Positions 1-7,909 of a DNA stretch of 64,000 bases are shown here, piece after piece. The DNA comes from Ruegeria sp. HKCCD7303. GTDB lineage: Bacteria > Pseudomonadota > Alphaproteobacteria > Rhodobacterales > Rhodobacteraceae. The first letter of the stretch is position 1. Each line of letters opens with the position of its first letter. The position numbers and the translations under genes were made by a program. Below the pieces are notes generated by a model. The model had not been told where the DNA came from, made no database searches, and saw nothing but the letters and a program-made list of their open reading frames with translations. The stretch lies in the NCBI RefSeq assembly GCF_013111185.1, contig NZ_WVRE01000001.1:62001-126000 (forward strand), read 5' to 3'.

Positions 1-478
1 CCTCTTTGGCGGAATGGCCTTTCGCAATCAATCCGAAAACCATTAGCGGGCCGGGCGTCGCCGCCCAAACGGTTGCCACCCCTGACAAACCGGAAACGGT
101 TGAAAATCCTGCTGTACCAATTGAGCAACGAACGGGCAGCAAAGTCGTAAGAAGCCCAATCAGCAAAAGGCTGGCCGTCAGAACAAGGACAAACGCTTCG
201 CTTAGCCAGGGGTAGATCGACAGGCCTGACACCACTCCGACGAGGCAACCAATGATTGCCGTGCGAATTGTCTGTTTGTCGCTCTTCAGCACCCGTTGGT
301 CTGTTGCGACCGCTGAAACGACAGTGTTCAAAAGTAGCAGTATCGGAACTGCTGTTGCCGTTCCAAGAAGGATCATCATCGGTGGCCCGGCAATGATGCT
401 AAATCCGATGCCGACACCGACCTGCATCATAGCACCAAGGCCTATGGCGACCATCAAGATAGAATAGTCAACGGACAC
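1..478 (-). CDS. TauE/SafE-family membrane transporter, partial (cut by left window edge)
   Basis: A leftward reading frame opens at GTG 478 and stays open to the edge, giving 159 visible codons. The product is very hydrophobic, with several membrane-spanning stretches separated by short charged loops, and starts close to MVAIGLGAMMQVGVG. The glycine-rich first helix and the GPPMMILLGTA segment resemble the TauE/SafE (DUF81) family, which exports sulfite or other small anions and organosulfur acids. An in-frame TGA lies seven codons upstream of the GTG, and a GGGGAA stretch can serve as ribosome site; ATG 454 is an alternative start. It lies 38 bp behind the racemase-like gene and probably ends the same operon. 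The family call is by hydropathy and sequence flavour; the substrate is unknown. Confidence 0.7.
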   Translation of the reverse strand, partial: MSVDYSILMVAIGLGAMMQVGVGIGFSIIAGPPMMILLGTATAVPILLLLNTVVSAVATDQRVLKSDKQTIRTAIIGCLVGVVSGLSIYPWLSEAFVLVLTASLLLIGLLTTLLPVRCSIGTAGFSTVSGLSGVATVWAATPGPLMVFGLIAKGHSAKE

Positions 479-516
479 TGATTTCCCCGTTGTCCCTCAT
501 GATACTGCAGGCGCTT

Positions 517-1257
517 TTACGCCCAAGGCATGAGGCCTCCATAAGTTTTGCGCGTGGCAACGGTATGCGCCATCTGTGCCAATGTCGTCAAATCGAAGAC
601 TGGAAGACGCAGCTCTTCCTGAAGGAGCGCGGCATATGGCGGCAAATCGGTACATTCCAAAACCAGCGACCGAATATCAGGTGCACGTTGTATGAGCTTT
701 CGCGCAGCTTCCAGAACTTCGGCCTCGATCAGGTCGGTGTCCATGCGTGTCCGCGTGTTCCGTAAGATCACCTCTGCGAATTCATTGGTGTCTTCTAAAC
801 CTTGCACTGCAACGGGGATGGTAGCTGCTCCGACACCTTCGAAGTGCTTCGCTGTCAGCGCTGAAGCGTCTGCAGTCAGCACGCCCACTGGAGCACTTGC
901 TCCGGTCATATGAAAGGCCAGAGGCACCTGAATAAGACTGGATGCAAAGACAGGTACAGAAACAGCCGCGGCCAGTTCTTTTTGGAACAACGCCAGAAAA
1001 CCGCAGCTTCCGGTGATGGCCCGAACACCTTCGGCTTCAAGGCGTTTTGCGCCCTCAATAAATGGAGCCAGCAACTCAGGCGTTGGGTTGTTTAGAAGGG
1101 TAGGGACGGTGATCCCGCTTATCATTTCGTAGAGCACCGGAAACGGAAGGCTGGACGGATTCTTGATGTGTCCTGGGGGTTTGGGGAAATAACTTTCAAG
1201 GCACAAAACCCCGATCGAAGCCCCGCAAATGTTTTGACCGCCATTGTAGATTGGCAT
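517..1257 (-). CDS. Aspartate/glutamate racemase-family protein
   Basis: This 246-residue protein matches the Asp/Glu/hydantoin racemase superfamily, cofactor-independent enzymes that use two cysteines as acid/base pair. Candidate catalytic cysteines are visible at residue 85 (TGSCGFLA) and residue 202 (LECTDLPPY), at the spacing expected from the two-domain fold. It lies 27 bp after the D-amino-acid dehydrogenase gene and in the same leftward operon as a TAXI TRAP transporter, so a role in interconverting an imported amino acid or related carboxylate is likely. The ATG at 1257 is preceded by AAAGGA. Members of this superfamily include arylmalonate decarboxylases and maleate isomerases, so racemase activity itself is not proven. 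Confidence 0.85.
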   Translation of the reverse strand: MPIYNGGQNICGASIGVLCLESYFPKPPGHIKNPSSLPFPVLYEMISGITVPTLLNNPTPELLAPFIEGAKRLEAEGVRAITGSCGFLALFQKELAAAVSVPVFASSLIQVPLAFHMTGASAPVGVLTADASALTAKHFEGVGAATIPVAVQGLEDTNEFAEVILRNTRTRMDTDLIEAEVLEAARKLIQRAPDIRSLVLECTDLPPYAALLQEELRLPVFDLTTLAQMAHTVATRKTYGGLMPWA

Positions 1258-1284
1258 GTGCTCAGGTCCTTTCGAATTGGAGAT

Positions 1285-2523
1285 TTAGAAACGGTCCAGC
1301 GAAAATGGGGCCAAATCGATATTTGGGCTGCGATCAGACACAAGGTCTGCCACAAGTTCCCCAGTCTTCGGCGCCATCATCAGGCCGTAGTGAGAGTGTC
1401 CAAACGCGGCAAATAAACCGTCTTTGCCCTTCAGCGGCCCAATCGCAGGCAGGCTGTCGGGAAAAGAGGGGCGACGGCCCATCCAAAACTGCGGTTCGCC
1501 TGTATTAAGCTCCGGCACCAATGCTTTGGCTTGCTCGGTCAGAATCTTTTCTTTTCGTGGATTGGCTGGAGCATCGACGCTTGCGAACTCGGCTGTACCA
1601 GCAACTCTCAATCCACCTTGCATCGAGCTTGCGACGATCTTTGCATCCACGTCCATGACCGAATTGTTCAGCACCGCAGAGGGGTTAGGGAATTCAACAT
1701 GGTAACCCCGTTCAGCCACAAGTGGTACGGGAAGTCCTAATGGCTTCAGCAGGTCGGCAGACCATACCCCGGCGGCAAGAACGACATGATGTGCATGTAT
1801 TTTGCCTTGCGAAGTATCAAGCTGCCAATTGCCTCCTTCGGCTTGTGTCAGCTTGGTGACTTCGGTTCGCACGAATTCGGCCCCCTGCGCGCGCGCTTTT
1901 TCTGCAAGCACAGTGCCCAAGCGTCCCGGAGAGATCGCGCGCGCCTGGCCTTTGATCACAATTGCGGCCTTGAACGCTTTTGAAAGCGCAGGTTCCAGGC
2001 GCTGCAACTCGGCGCTGTCCACACGCTCCAATTCACCGCCTTTTTCTCGGCGGATCCGATAACCAAGCTCGTCCAGGCTGGCCTGATCAGAATTGCGGAA
2101 AGCGTGGATGTAATAACTGTCGGCAATTAAATCTTCGTGCCCGGTGCCGTGCAGATGCCGGCGGTACAAATCGATGGATGGACGGCACAAAAGCTCCATC
2201 GCATCCGAGACTTCACGAACGGTTTTTTCGCCGGATTTTCCCAGAAAGCGCATCCCCCAAGGGATCATCTTCGGCCAGAATGACGCCCGTACCGACAGCG
2301 CACTTTTCGGATCCAACAGCATTTGCGGCAGTTTCTTCCAAATTCCAGGAACTGCCTGAGGAATTATCGACCAAGGTGACACCACGCCTGCATTGCCAAA
2401 TGATGTTTCCTGGCCTGGCTCACCCCGGTCTACAAGACGGACAGGTATGCCCCGCTCTTGCAACGACAGCGCGCAACAAATGCCGACGATGCCAGCGCCT
2501 ATGATGGTAACTTGTTGTGTCAT
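1285..2523 (-). CDS. FAD-dependent D-amino-acid dehydrogenase (DadA-like)
   Basis: A 412-residue DAO-type flavoprotein. The N-terminal dinucleotide-binding motif IGAGIVGICCALSLQERG is at residues 7-24, followed by a DRGEPGQETSFGNAGVVSPW segment typical of the DadA group, and the C-terminal half carries the GRRPSFPDSLPAIGP and GHSHYGLMMAPKTG signatures that close the FAD site. DadA enzymes oxidise D-amino acids to 2-oxo acids and ammonia, passing electrons to the quinone pool at the inner membrane. The start codon lies five bases after the stop of the TRAP permease gene, so the two are probably cotranslated. Some DadA-like proteins act on hydroxyproline or N-methyl amino acids; the substrate is not set by sequence alone. 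Confidence 0.85.
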   Translation of the reverse strand: MTQQVTIIGAGIVGICCALSLQERGIPVRLVDRGEPGQETSFGNAGVVSPWSIIPQAVPGIWKKLPQMLLDPKSALSVRASFWPKMIPWGMRFLGKSGEKTVREVSDAMELLCRPSIDLYRRHLHGTGHEDLIADSYYIHAFRNSDQASLDELGYRIRREKGGELERVDSAELQRLEPALSKAFKAAIVIKGQARAISPGRLGTVLAEKARAQGAEFVRTEVTKLTQAEGGNWQLDTSQGKIHAHHVVLAAGVWSADLLKPLGLPVPLVAERGYHVEFPNPSAVLNNSVMDVDAKIVASSMQGGLRVAGTAEFASVDAPANPRKEKILTEQAKALVPELNTGEPQFWMGRRPSFPDSLPAIGPLKGKDGLFAAFGHSHYGLMMAPKTGELVADLVSDRSPNIDLAPFSLDRF

Positions 2524-2527
2524 CCTG

Positions 2528-4741
2528 TCAGGCCGGAGAATGGGTGCGATTGCGCGCGATCAATTGGGTGATGATGACTGGCGAGGCCACTGCCAATGCG
2601 ATCAGGTCCGCTGTCAGGCTTGGCGCGACGAAGATCACCCCCGCGATCGCCATCAAAATACGCGACGCTATGTTCAATGACTTCAGCCAGTAACCGACCA
2701 CAGCTGCGGACAGGGCGATGACACCGGCGATACAGCTGGCCGCAGTGTATGTGAACTCCCACAGATCAAACCCGGTTGAGGATACAAACAACAGCACCGG
2801 AGCGTAGACAAAAGCCATTGGCGCGATCACCTTGCCCAGCCCAAGGGTAAAGGCGGACAAACCGGTTCGGAATGGGTTGGAGTTCGCAATGGCCGCTGCC
2901 GCGTAGGCTGAGGTGCAGACCGGAGGTGTGATCTCGGACACAACACCATAGTACAACACGAACAGATGACTTGCGATGGGTGGAACGCCCAACTGCGCCA
3001 GTGCTGGCTGTGCTACAGAGACCAGCATGATGTATAGTGCAGTGGTGGGAATGCCTGCACCCATCAGAATGCAGACTACGGCTATGAAAACAAGCGAGAT
3101 AAACAGCTGAAGGTCTTCCATGGCAAACAACTGGAAGCTGCCGAATGAGATCATGTTGTAAAGATCAGCCGCCAGATTCCCCGCGCCCTGTGTCACCATG
3201 AAGCCGATGCGGAAGCCGATGCCGGTGGTGTTGATCACACCGACAACAATGCCAACCGCGGCCGCCGCAGCACCTACGGCCAGTGAGTATTTTACGCCCA
3301 GTTCGACCGCTTGCAGCATTTCAGGTACTTCGATGCGTTTCTGGGGGTTCAAAGTTGCGACTGCTGAAAGCCCACATAAGATCAGGGTCATGTTCAGGTC
3401 GAATCCGCCGTCCGAGAATTTCCAAAGCACAAAGGCCAAAAAGGCTGCCGCGTAAATCAAGGTTGGAGGTTGCCTGAGCCGCGACATGCCTGCGATGACC
3501 GCAAGTGAGATTCCGCAGAAAGCTGACATGAACGGCGTGTAGCCAGTGAACAAAACGACAAGCAGTCCGATCAGAGGTACGATATTGGCCCAACCTTCGG
3601 CCCAGACGGCTTTGAGTTGCGGCAGTTGTTCCTTGGCAAGGCCCTGTAGGTTCAGTTTGCGTGCCATCAGATGCACCACGGCAAAGACGCCTACGTAGTG
3701 GAGGATGGCCGGGAAGATCGCCGCGATGACGATAGTGGTATAAGGAACTTCAAGAAATTCGGCCATGATGAAGGCGGCGGCCCCCATGATCGGTGGGGTG
3801 ATTTGTCCACCAGCCGAAGACGCGGCCTCGACACCCCCGGCAAAGTGGCCGGGGTATCCTAGGCGCTTCATGTTGGGAATTGTCAGCGCGCCGGTTGATA
3901 CGGTGTTGGCCACCGAAGAACCCGAGATCGTGCCGAAGAAGGCCGAGGACACCACCGACACTTTTGCCGGACCGCCTGTGTAGCGGCCCGCCAAAATTGT
4001 AGCGTTGTCGATAAACAATTGTCCCAATCCGGTGCGCTGGGCGATGACGCCAAACAGGACAAAATGAAAGACGATGGTTGAAACAACCCACAGAGTGACC
4101 CCGTAGATACCCTCTTGCGGGAAGTACATCGACGAAACGAAGGTTTTGAAGTTCACGCCGGGATGTTGCAACAACCCGGGGAAGTACGGCCCCAGCAGGG
4201 CGTATGAGATAAAGACACAGATGATCAGCGGAAGCACCCACCCTAACGTGCGGCGGGCTATATCCAGCACCAGCAGGATGATGATGACGCCAAGAAACAC
4301 ATCATATCCGTTGGGATTGCCCATTCGGAAGGTCTGTTCCTCGATTCCCAGAAACGGAATGCCGCGCCAGGCAAGACCAACATACAACGCGGCCGTGATG
4401 CCAAGCGCCATGAAAACCAGGTCGTAGAGGGGGATATTCCCAATGCGGAACCGGCTGACCTTAAGGGCATATAGGCTTTTGGCCCCGACAATCGGGATCG
4501 TGGCGTAGACAAGAATGAACAGCAGCGCCAAATAGATACCCATATGCCAATGGTCGGCGGGCAGGCCAAATCCGGCAGTAAAAAATTCATAAAACGCAAA
4601 GATCAGGGCGACAACGCGCAGTACCTTGCCTGTGGTGGGCGTGACTTGCCGGACGGCAGCACCTTCATCGAACTGTTCTTCGATGGCCGCCAGTTCCTCG
4701 GCCGTCAGTTCGTGGTCATCAAGTTTCTGGGTCTCGGACAT
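2528..4741 (-). CDS. TAXI-type TRAP transporter, fused small and large permease subunits
   Basis: A 737-residue polytopic protein in which a four-helix DctQ-like part (roughly residues 40-200) is fused to a DctM-like large part, as in TAXI-associated TRAP systems. The DctM region shows the family's GSSVANTVSTGALTIPNMKR segment, a GGQITPPIMGAAAFIMAEF segment and a later YGVVSEITPPVCTSAYAAAAI repeat of the same motif. It would import a carboxylate or amino acid using a sodium gradient together with the binding protein just upstream. ATG 4741 is preferred because GGGGGG precedes it closely; a TTG at 4762 also extends the frame. It is followed at once by the dehydrogenase gene. Confidence 0.92.
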   Translation of the reverse strand: MSETQKLDDHELTAEELAAIEEQFDEGAAVRQVTPTTGKVLRVVALIFAFYEFFTAGFGLPADHWHMGIYLALLFILVYATIPIVGAKSLYALKVSRFRIGNIPLYDLVFMALGITAALYVGLAWRGIPFLGIEEQTFRMGNPNGYDVFLGVIIILLVLDIARRTLGWVLPLIICVFISYALLGPYFPGLLQHPGVNFKTFVSSMYFPQEGIYGVTLWVVSTIVFHFVLFGVIAQRTGLGQLFIDNATILAGRYTGGPAKVSVVSSAFFGTISGSSVANTVSTGALTIPNMKRLGYPGHFAGGVEAASSAGGQITPPIMGAAAFIMAEFLEVPYTTIVIAAIFPAILHYVGVFAVVHLMARKLNLQGLAKEQLPQLKAVWAEGWANIVPLIGLLVVLFTGYTPFMSAFCGISLAVIAGMSRLRQPPTLIYAAAFLAFVLWKFSDGGFDLNMTLILCGLSAVATLNPQKRIEVPEMLQAVELGVKYSLAVGAAAAAVGIVVGVINTTGIGFRIGFMVTQGAGNLAADLYNMISFGSFQLFAMEDLQLFISLVFIAVVCILMGAGIPTTALYIMLVSVAQPALAQLGVPPIASHLFVLYYGVVSEITPPVCTSAYAAAAIANSNPFRTGLSAFTLGLGKVIAPMAFVYAPVLLFVSSTGFDLWEFTYTAASCIAGVIALSAAVVGYWLKSLNIASRILMAIAGVIFVAPSLTADLIALAVASPVIITQLIARNRTHSPA

Positions 4742-4775
4742 GATGGCCCCCCGATTTCGCAAATTTCCAGAGTGC

Positions 4776-4797
4776 GGTGCCCCGCATAAGGGGCACC
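4776..4797 (-). other. Perfect hairpin between binding-protein and permease genes
   Basis: GGTGCCCC and GGGGCACC form an 8 bp perfect stem around a 6-base loop, just after the binding-protein stop and before the permease start. No T-tract follows, so it fits an mRNA-stabilising or partial-termination element rather than a full terminator. Confidence 0.6.
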
Positions 4798-4822
4798 AGC
4801 GACAGGTTTCAATTGGGTTCGT

Positions 4823-5830
4823 TTACTGAAGCAGACCGGCTTCTTTATAGAATTTCTCGGCACCCGGATGCAGCGGAACACCCAAGGCTTCGACACCGTC
4901 CAGCGCCGTGTCAGGCGTGATCTGCTTGCCTTTTGCATGGCCATTGTCCAGCAGTTTGCGGGTGTTGTCGTTCCACAAAGCTTTGGTCAACTGATAAACT
5001 AGGTCTTCCGACAACTCAGAGGACACCACAAGCATCGCGCTGACCGCAGGGGTCTTGGTTTCTGCGTCGATTCCTTCATAAACGCCGCCAGGGATGGCGG
5101 ACGGGATATAGGCTGGGATGATCTCGTTGATCTTCGCCAGATCTTCGTCGCTGAAGGAATGCAGGTTCATGCCTTTGGTCGAAGACAACTGCACCATCGC
5201 GGCAACAGGCCAACCTGCAGCGTAGAAATAGGCGTCCAACTGACCATCTGCCAGACGCTCGGCGCTTTGGCTGTTGTTCAGCTCGGCTTCTTCCATGTTG
5301 TCGCGGTTGACGCCCCAGGCGTCCAACATCTGCAAAACTGCAACCTGCGTACCAGAACCGGCCTGCGCAATACCAACGCGTTTTCCTTCCAGATCGCTCA
5401 GATCGTTGATCGTCTCACCGGCTGGAAGCACCAGATGCAGGTCTTCGGGGAACAGGTTTGCGACGATGCGCAGGTTGGGGTGGGGTTTGCCTTCAAATTT
5501 GCCTTCGCCAAGATACATCGAGCGGGTCACGTCGGCTGCGGCAAGACCGGCCTCAAGCTCGCCATTCTGTACGGCAGCATTGTTAAAGACAGACGCAGTT
5601 GTCGATTGTGCAATCGCGATGAGTCCTGGTACGCCGCATTGGCCACCCTCTTCGCAAGGACGCGAGCCCGGAGGGGCCGAGATACCGTTCGCAATGGTGC
5701 CACCGATGGGGAAATAGGTTCCACCAGCTCCACCGGTGCCGATGCGGAAAAAGGTCGGATCCTGCGCCAGCGCCGGTGCGGCCAGCGCACCAGCCAAAGC
5801 CAGACCCGTCAGACATTTCACTAGTTTCAT
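4823..5830 (-). CDS. TAXI-family TRAP transporter solute-binding protein
   Basis: A 335-residue periplasmic receptor. Residues 1-21 form a signal peptide ending ALAAPALA-QDP. The mature start FFRIGTGGAGGTYFPIGGTIANGIS is the hallmark TAXI region, and the sequence continues with the family's QSTTASVFNNAAVQNGELEAG-like and LVLPAGETINDLSDLEGKRV-like stretches. ATG 5830 is chosen because GGAGACGACT precedes it and the signal peptide begins there, although the frame is open to 5929. TAXI receptors bind glutamate, glutamine or other carboxylates. It heads a leftward operon with permease, DadA-like and racemase-like genes, which points to an amino-acid-like ligand. Confidence 0.93.
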   Translation of the reverse strand: MKLVKCLTGLALAGALAAPALAQDPTFFRIGTGGAGGTYFPIGGTIANGISAPPGSRPCEEGGQCGVPGLIAIAQSTTASVFNNAAVQNGELEAGLAAADVTRSMYLGEGKFEGKPHPNLRIVANLFPEDLHLVLPAGETINDLSDLEGKRVGIAQAGSGTQVAVLQMLDAWGVNRDNMEEAELNNSQSAERLADGQLDAYFYAAGWPVAAMVQLSSTKGMNLHSFSDEDLAKINEIIPAYIPSAIPGGVYEGIDAETKTPAVSAMLVVSSELSEDLVYQLTKALWNDNTRKLLDNGHAKGKQITPDTALDGVEALGVPLHPGAEKFYKEAGLLQ

Positions 5831-5894
5831 AGTCGTCTCCGTTGTTGGATCGTGGGATTCGGTTTTCCCGAACCTCGATCCTGAAAGCGTAAAG

Positions 5895-5919
5895 ACAAAT
5901 TTCATTAATACAAATTTGT
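5895..5919. promoter_or_regulatory. Candidate LysR operator in divergent intergenic region
   Basis: The AT-rich gap between the TAXI operon and the LysR gene contains two direct copies of ACAAATTT (5895-5902 and 5910-5917), the second being part of the perfect palindrome ACAAATTTGT at 5910-5919. Placement between divergent genes is typical of LysR sites. Binding is inferred, not shown. Confidence 0.4.
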
Positions 5920-5958
5920 TATATTTCACAAAACTAAAGTTTAGCTTATATATGAGTT

Positions 5959-6921
5959 ATGAACCTGACACAGCTCACAGTCTTTCGCGAAGTTATGGAA
6001 ACAGGCTCCATCGCTCAGACGGCCAGAAAGCTGAACCGCACCCAACCAGCGATCAGCTTGGCACTGAAGAACCTGGAAAAAACTCTGGGTTTGACATTGT
6101 TTGAGCGTAAAGGGCGGCGGTTGGTGCCGGTCCCCGAAGCGCATTATTTGCTTGCTGAGACGACTGGTATCTTGGACCGTCTAGCTGCGATCTCCAACAC
6201 AATGGAGGGGCTTATTAAAGGGCATTCAGGCAGCCTGAATATTGCAACCATGCCCGGTCCTTCTGCCTTTTTGTTCCCGCGGTTTATTAGCCAGTCAGTT
6301 GGTGAAAACCCTGACATTAAAATCACTTTGTCAACGCGCAGCTCACCGCAAATTATCGAGCTTGCGGGAACACAGAATATCGATTTTGGCTTTGCGGATT
6401 TCGAACATTCCAACGGTAAAGGGCCGCAGTATTCCGTCGAATTGATTATGGCGGATTGTTTCTGTGCCATTGACCGAGAAAACCCGCTTGCCGTACGTGA
6501 TCGCATCTCGGTCTCCGATCTCGACGGGGTTCCAATGGGTGGTCTTCATGAGACGCACCCGTTTCAGCGCAAAATAAGGGCACAGTTCCAAGGGGCCTCT
6601 GCTCAGTATAACTCGACGGTGACCTGTCAGTACTTTTTACCCCTGATCCCCTTCGTAAGTTCGGGGCAGTGTTGCACAATCGTGGATCCTCTGACCGTTG
6701 CAACCGAACGGGAATTGCAGCTGTCTGGCGGAAAGGTCGTGTTTCTGCCCATCGAAAGCCCACTTAGGTATGAATACGCGATATTAGAGCCAGTACACCG
6801 CCCTCCTTCACAGTTGGCCCTGAACATCAAAGCGGGCTGGAAATCTGAAGTCCTTGCGATGCTTGAGGATGTGTCTGCCAATCCCAGCACCAGTATTGTC
6901 AGAACAGAGGGGGAGGCATAG
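5959..6921 (+). CDS. LysR-family transcriptional regulator
   Basis: A 320-residue LysR regulator. The N-terminal winged helix-turn-helix is clear (MNLTQLTVFREVMETGSIAQTARKLNRTQPAISLALKNLE region, residues 1-40), followed by a linker helix and a substrate-binding-like effector domain. It is transcribed away from the TAXI/DadA/racemase operon across a 128 bp AT-rich gap holding a palindromic candidate site, so it most likely controls that operon in response to the imported compound. The start at ATG 5959 places the HTH at the usual distance from the N-terminus. Confidence 0.92.
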   Translation: MNLTQLTVFREVMETGSIAQTARKLNRTQPAISLALKNLEKTLGLTLFERKGRRLVPVPEAHYLLAETTGILDRLAAISNTMEGLIKGHSGSLNIATMPGPSAFLFPRFISQSVGENPDIKITLSTRSSPQIIELAGTQNIDFGFADFEHSNGKGPQYSVELIMADCFCAIDRENPLAVRDRISVSDLDGVPMGGLHETHPFQRKIRAQFQGASAQYNSTVTCQYFLPLIPFVSSGQCCTIVDPLTVATERELQLSGGKVVFLPIESPLRYEYAILEPVHRPPSQLALNIKAGWKSEVLAMLEDVSANPSTSIVRTEGEA

Positions 6922-7055
6922 TAGTGCCTAACTGCGCGGGGCGGCATACGCTTAGACAACGCTTGGATCATCTCACGTTTAATCATTCGAATACGTAGCT
7001 TACCAATAATGAAGGGCCCCTTTTCAAAGGGGTAATTGTTTTCCCTACTCGTATC

Positions 7056-7204
7056 GTGCACAGCCTTCTTGCTATTTCTTTGGTATACTTTCTTACTACA
7101 TTTGCCGCGTACGCCCACTCCGGCGATGGGTATGGTGGTGGTTTTGCGGCGCGGGTGGTCTGATTGCTTTTGCCGGGATTGCGTTTCTCACGGGTGTCGC
7201 CTGA
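7056..7204 (+). pseudogene. HupE/UreJ-like protein, internally deleted remnant
   Basis: From GTG 7056 a signal-peptide-like stretch (HSLLAISLVYFLTTFAAYA) leads into AHSGDGYGGGFAA, the histidine-containing start of mature HupE/UreJ proteins (membrane metal-permease-like). The frame then hits TGA at 7161. In the -1 frame the sequence continues as GAGGLIAFAGIAFLTGVA and stops at 7202-7204, resembling a HupE C-terminus. The large central transmembrane part is missing, so the two ends are fused out of frame by a deletion near 7146-7150. The assignment comes from sequence resemblance only. Confidence 0.5.
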
Positions 7205-7206
7205 GG

Positions 7207-7817
7207 ATGAACGACCCCAAACCCCTTGCATCTGTCCCATTGGTGTTGGTGGCCGATCCGGCGTCGGCACATAGTTCCCTGCCGGGTATCGAGGGGTTTT
7301 ACGTTGGAATAATCCACCCCTTTTCAACGCCACCGCAAGCCCTGCTGATGATTGGCCTGCGTTTGCTTGCTGGCGGGTTCAAACCAGCACATGCGAGATT
7401 TCTTCTTGTAAGTTTTTTGTCACCAGCCTAGCTGGCCTCATTTTCGCGATTGGCTTTGCTGAAATCGATTCAATGATGTTTGCAATGGCCTTTTTGGCTT
7501 GTTCAACGGCTGCACTTTTTCCCGGAAAACCTACGCTTCTTGCAACCTTAGTGATCGGGCTGGGTGCATTTTTGATCGGTGATGCTTCGGTGCCGGACGA
7601 TGGCCCATCCCAAGACAGGGTGTTCACGATGTCCGGTTCGATGATCGGTGCCAACTTAGGTTTGCTGTATCTTGTGGGTATTTGCTTTTTGGTCGGGAAG
7701 CACTTTACACGGCCGTGGGTTGGAATTTCTTTCCGTGTAATTGCAGCGTGGTTGGGTGCCGTTTCGCTTTTAATGTTGGCTCTCAGTTTTTCAAGTACGA
7801 ACCTGACCACCCAATAG
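7207..7817 (+). pseudogene. HupE/UreJ-like membrane protein with one-base frameshift
   Basis: Reading starts at ATG 7207, coupled to the preceding remnant through TGAGGATG, and gives HSSLPGIEGFYVGIIHPFS and QALLMIGLRLLAGGF before stopping at 7429-7431. In the next frame the same protein continues smoothly from TSLAGLIFAIGFAEIDSMMF through SMIGANLGLLYLVG to a stop at 7815-7817. The join is a run of six T at about 7413-7418; a seventh T restores one continuous reading frame of about 203 codons. The product would be a multi-pass HupE/UreJ-type protein. Either the gene is recently inactivated, or the homopolymer is a sequencing error. Confidence 0.6.
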
Positions 7818-7909
7818 GTAAGTAAGTTCACTTCACAATGGCGGCACAGCGTCACCGGTCGGGGCGCTTAAAGGCCTTTTCATATGTAAACCGAAAGGGT
7901 CTGGCCCGA

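Noticed and set aside
7379..7855. A 158-codon leftward frame across the HupE-like pseudogene
   Set aside because: It is long only because the opposite strand encodes a hydrophobic protein; the + strand reading matches HupE-like sequence on both sides of the frameshift.
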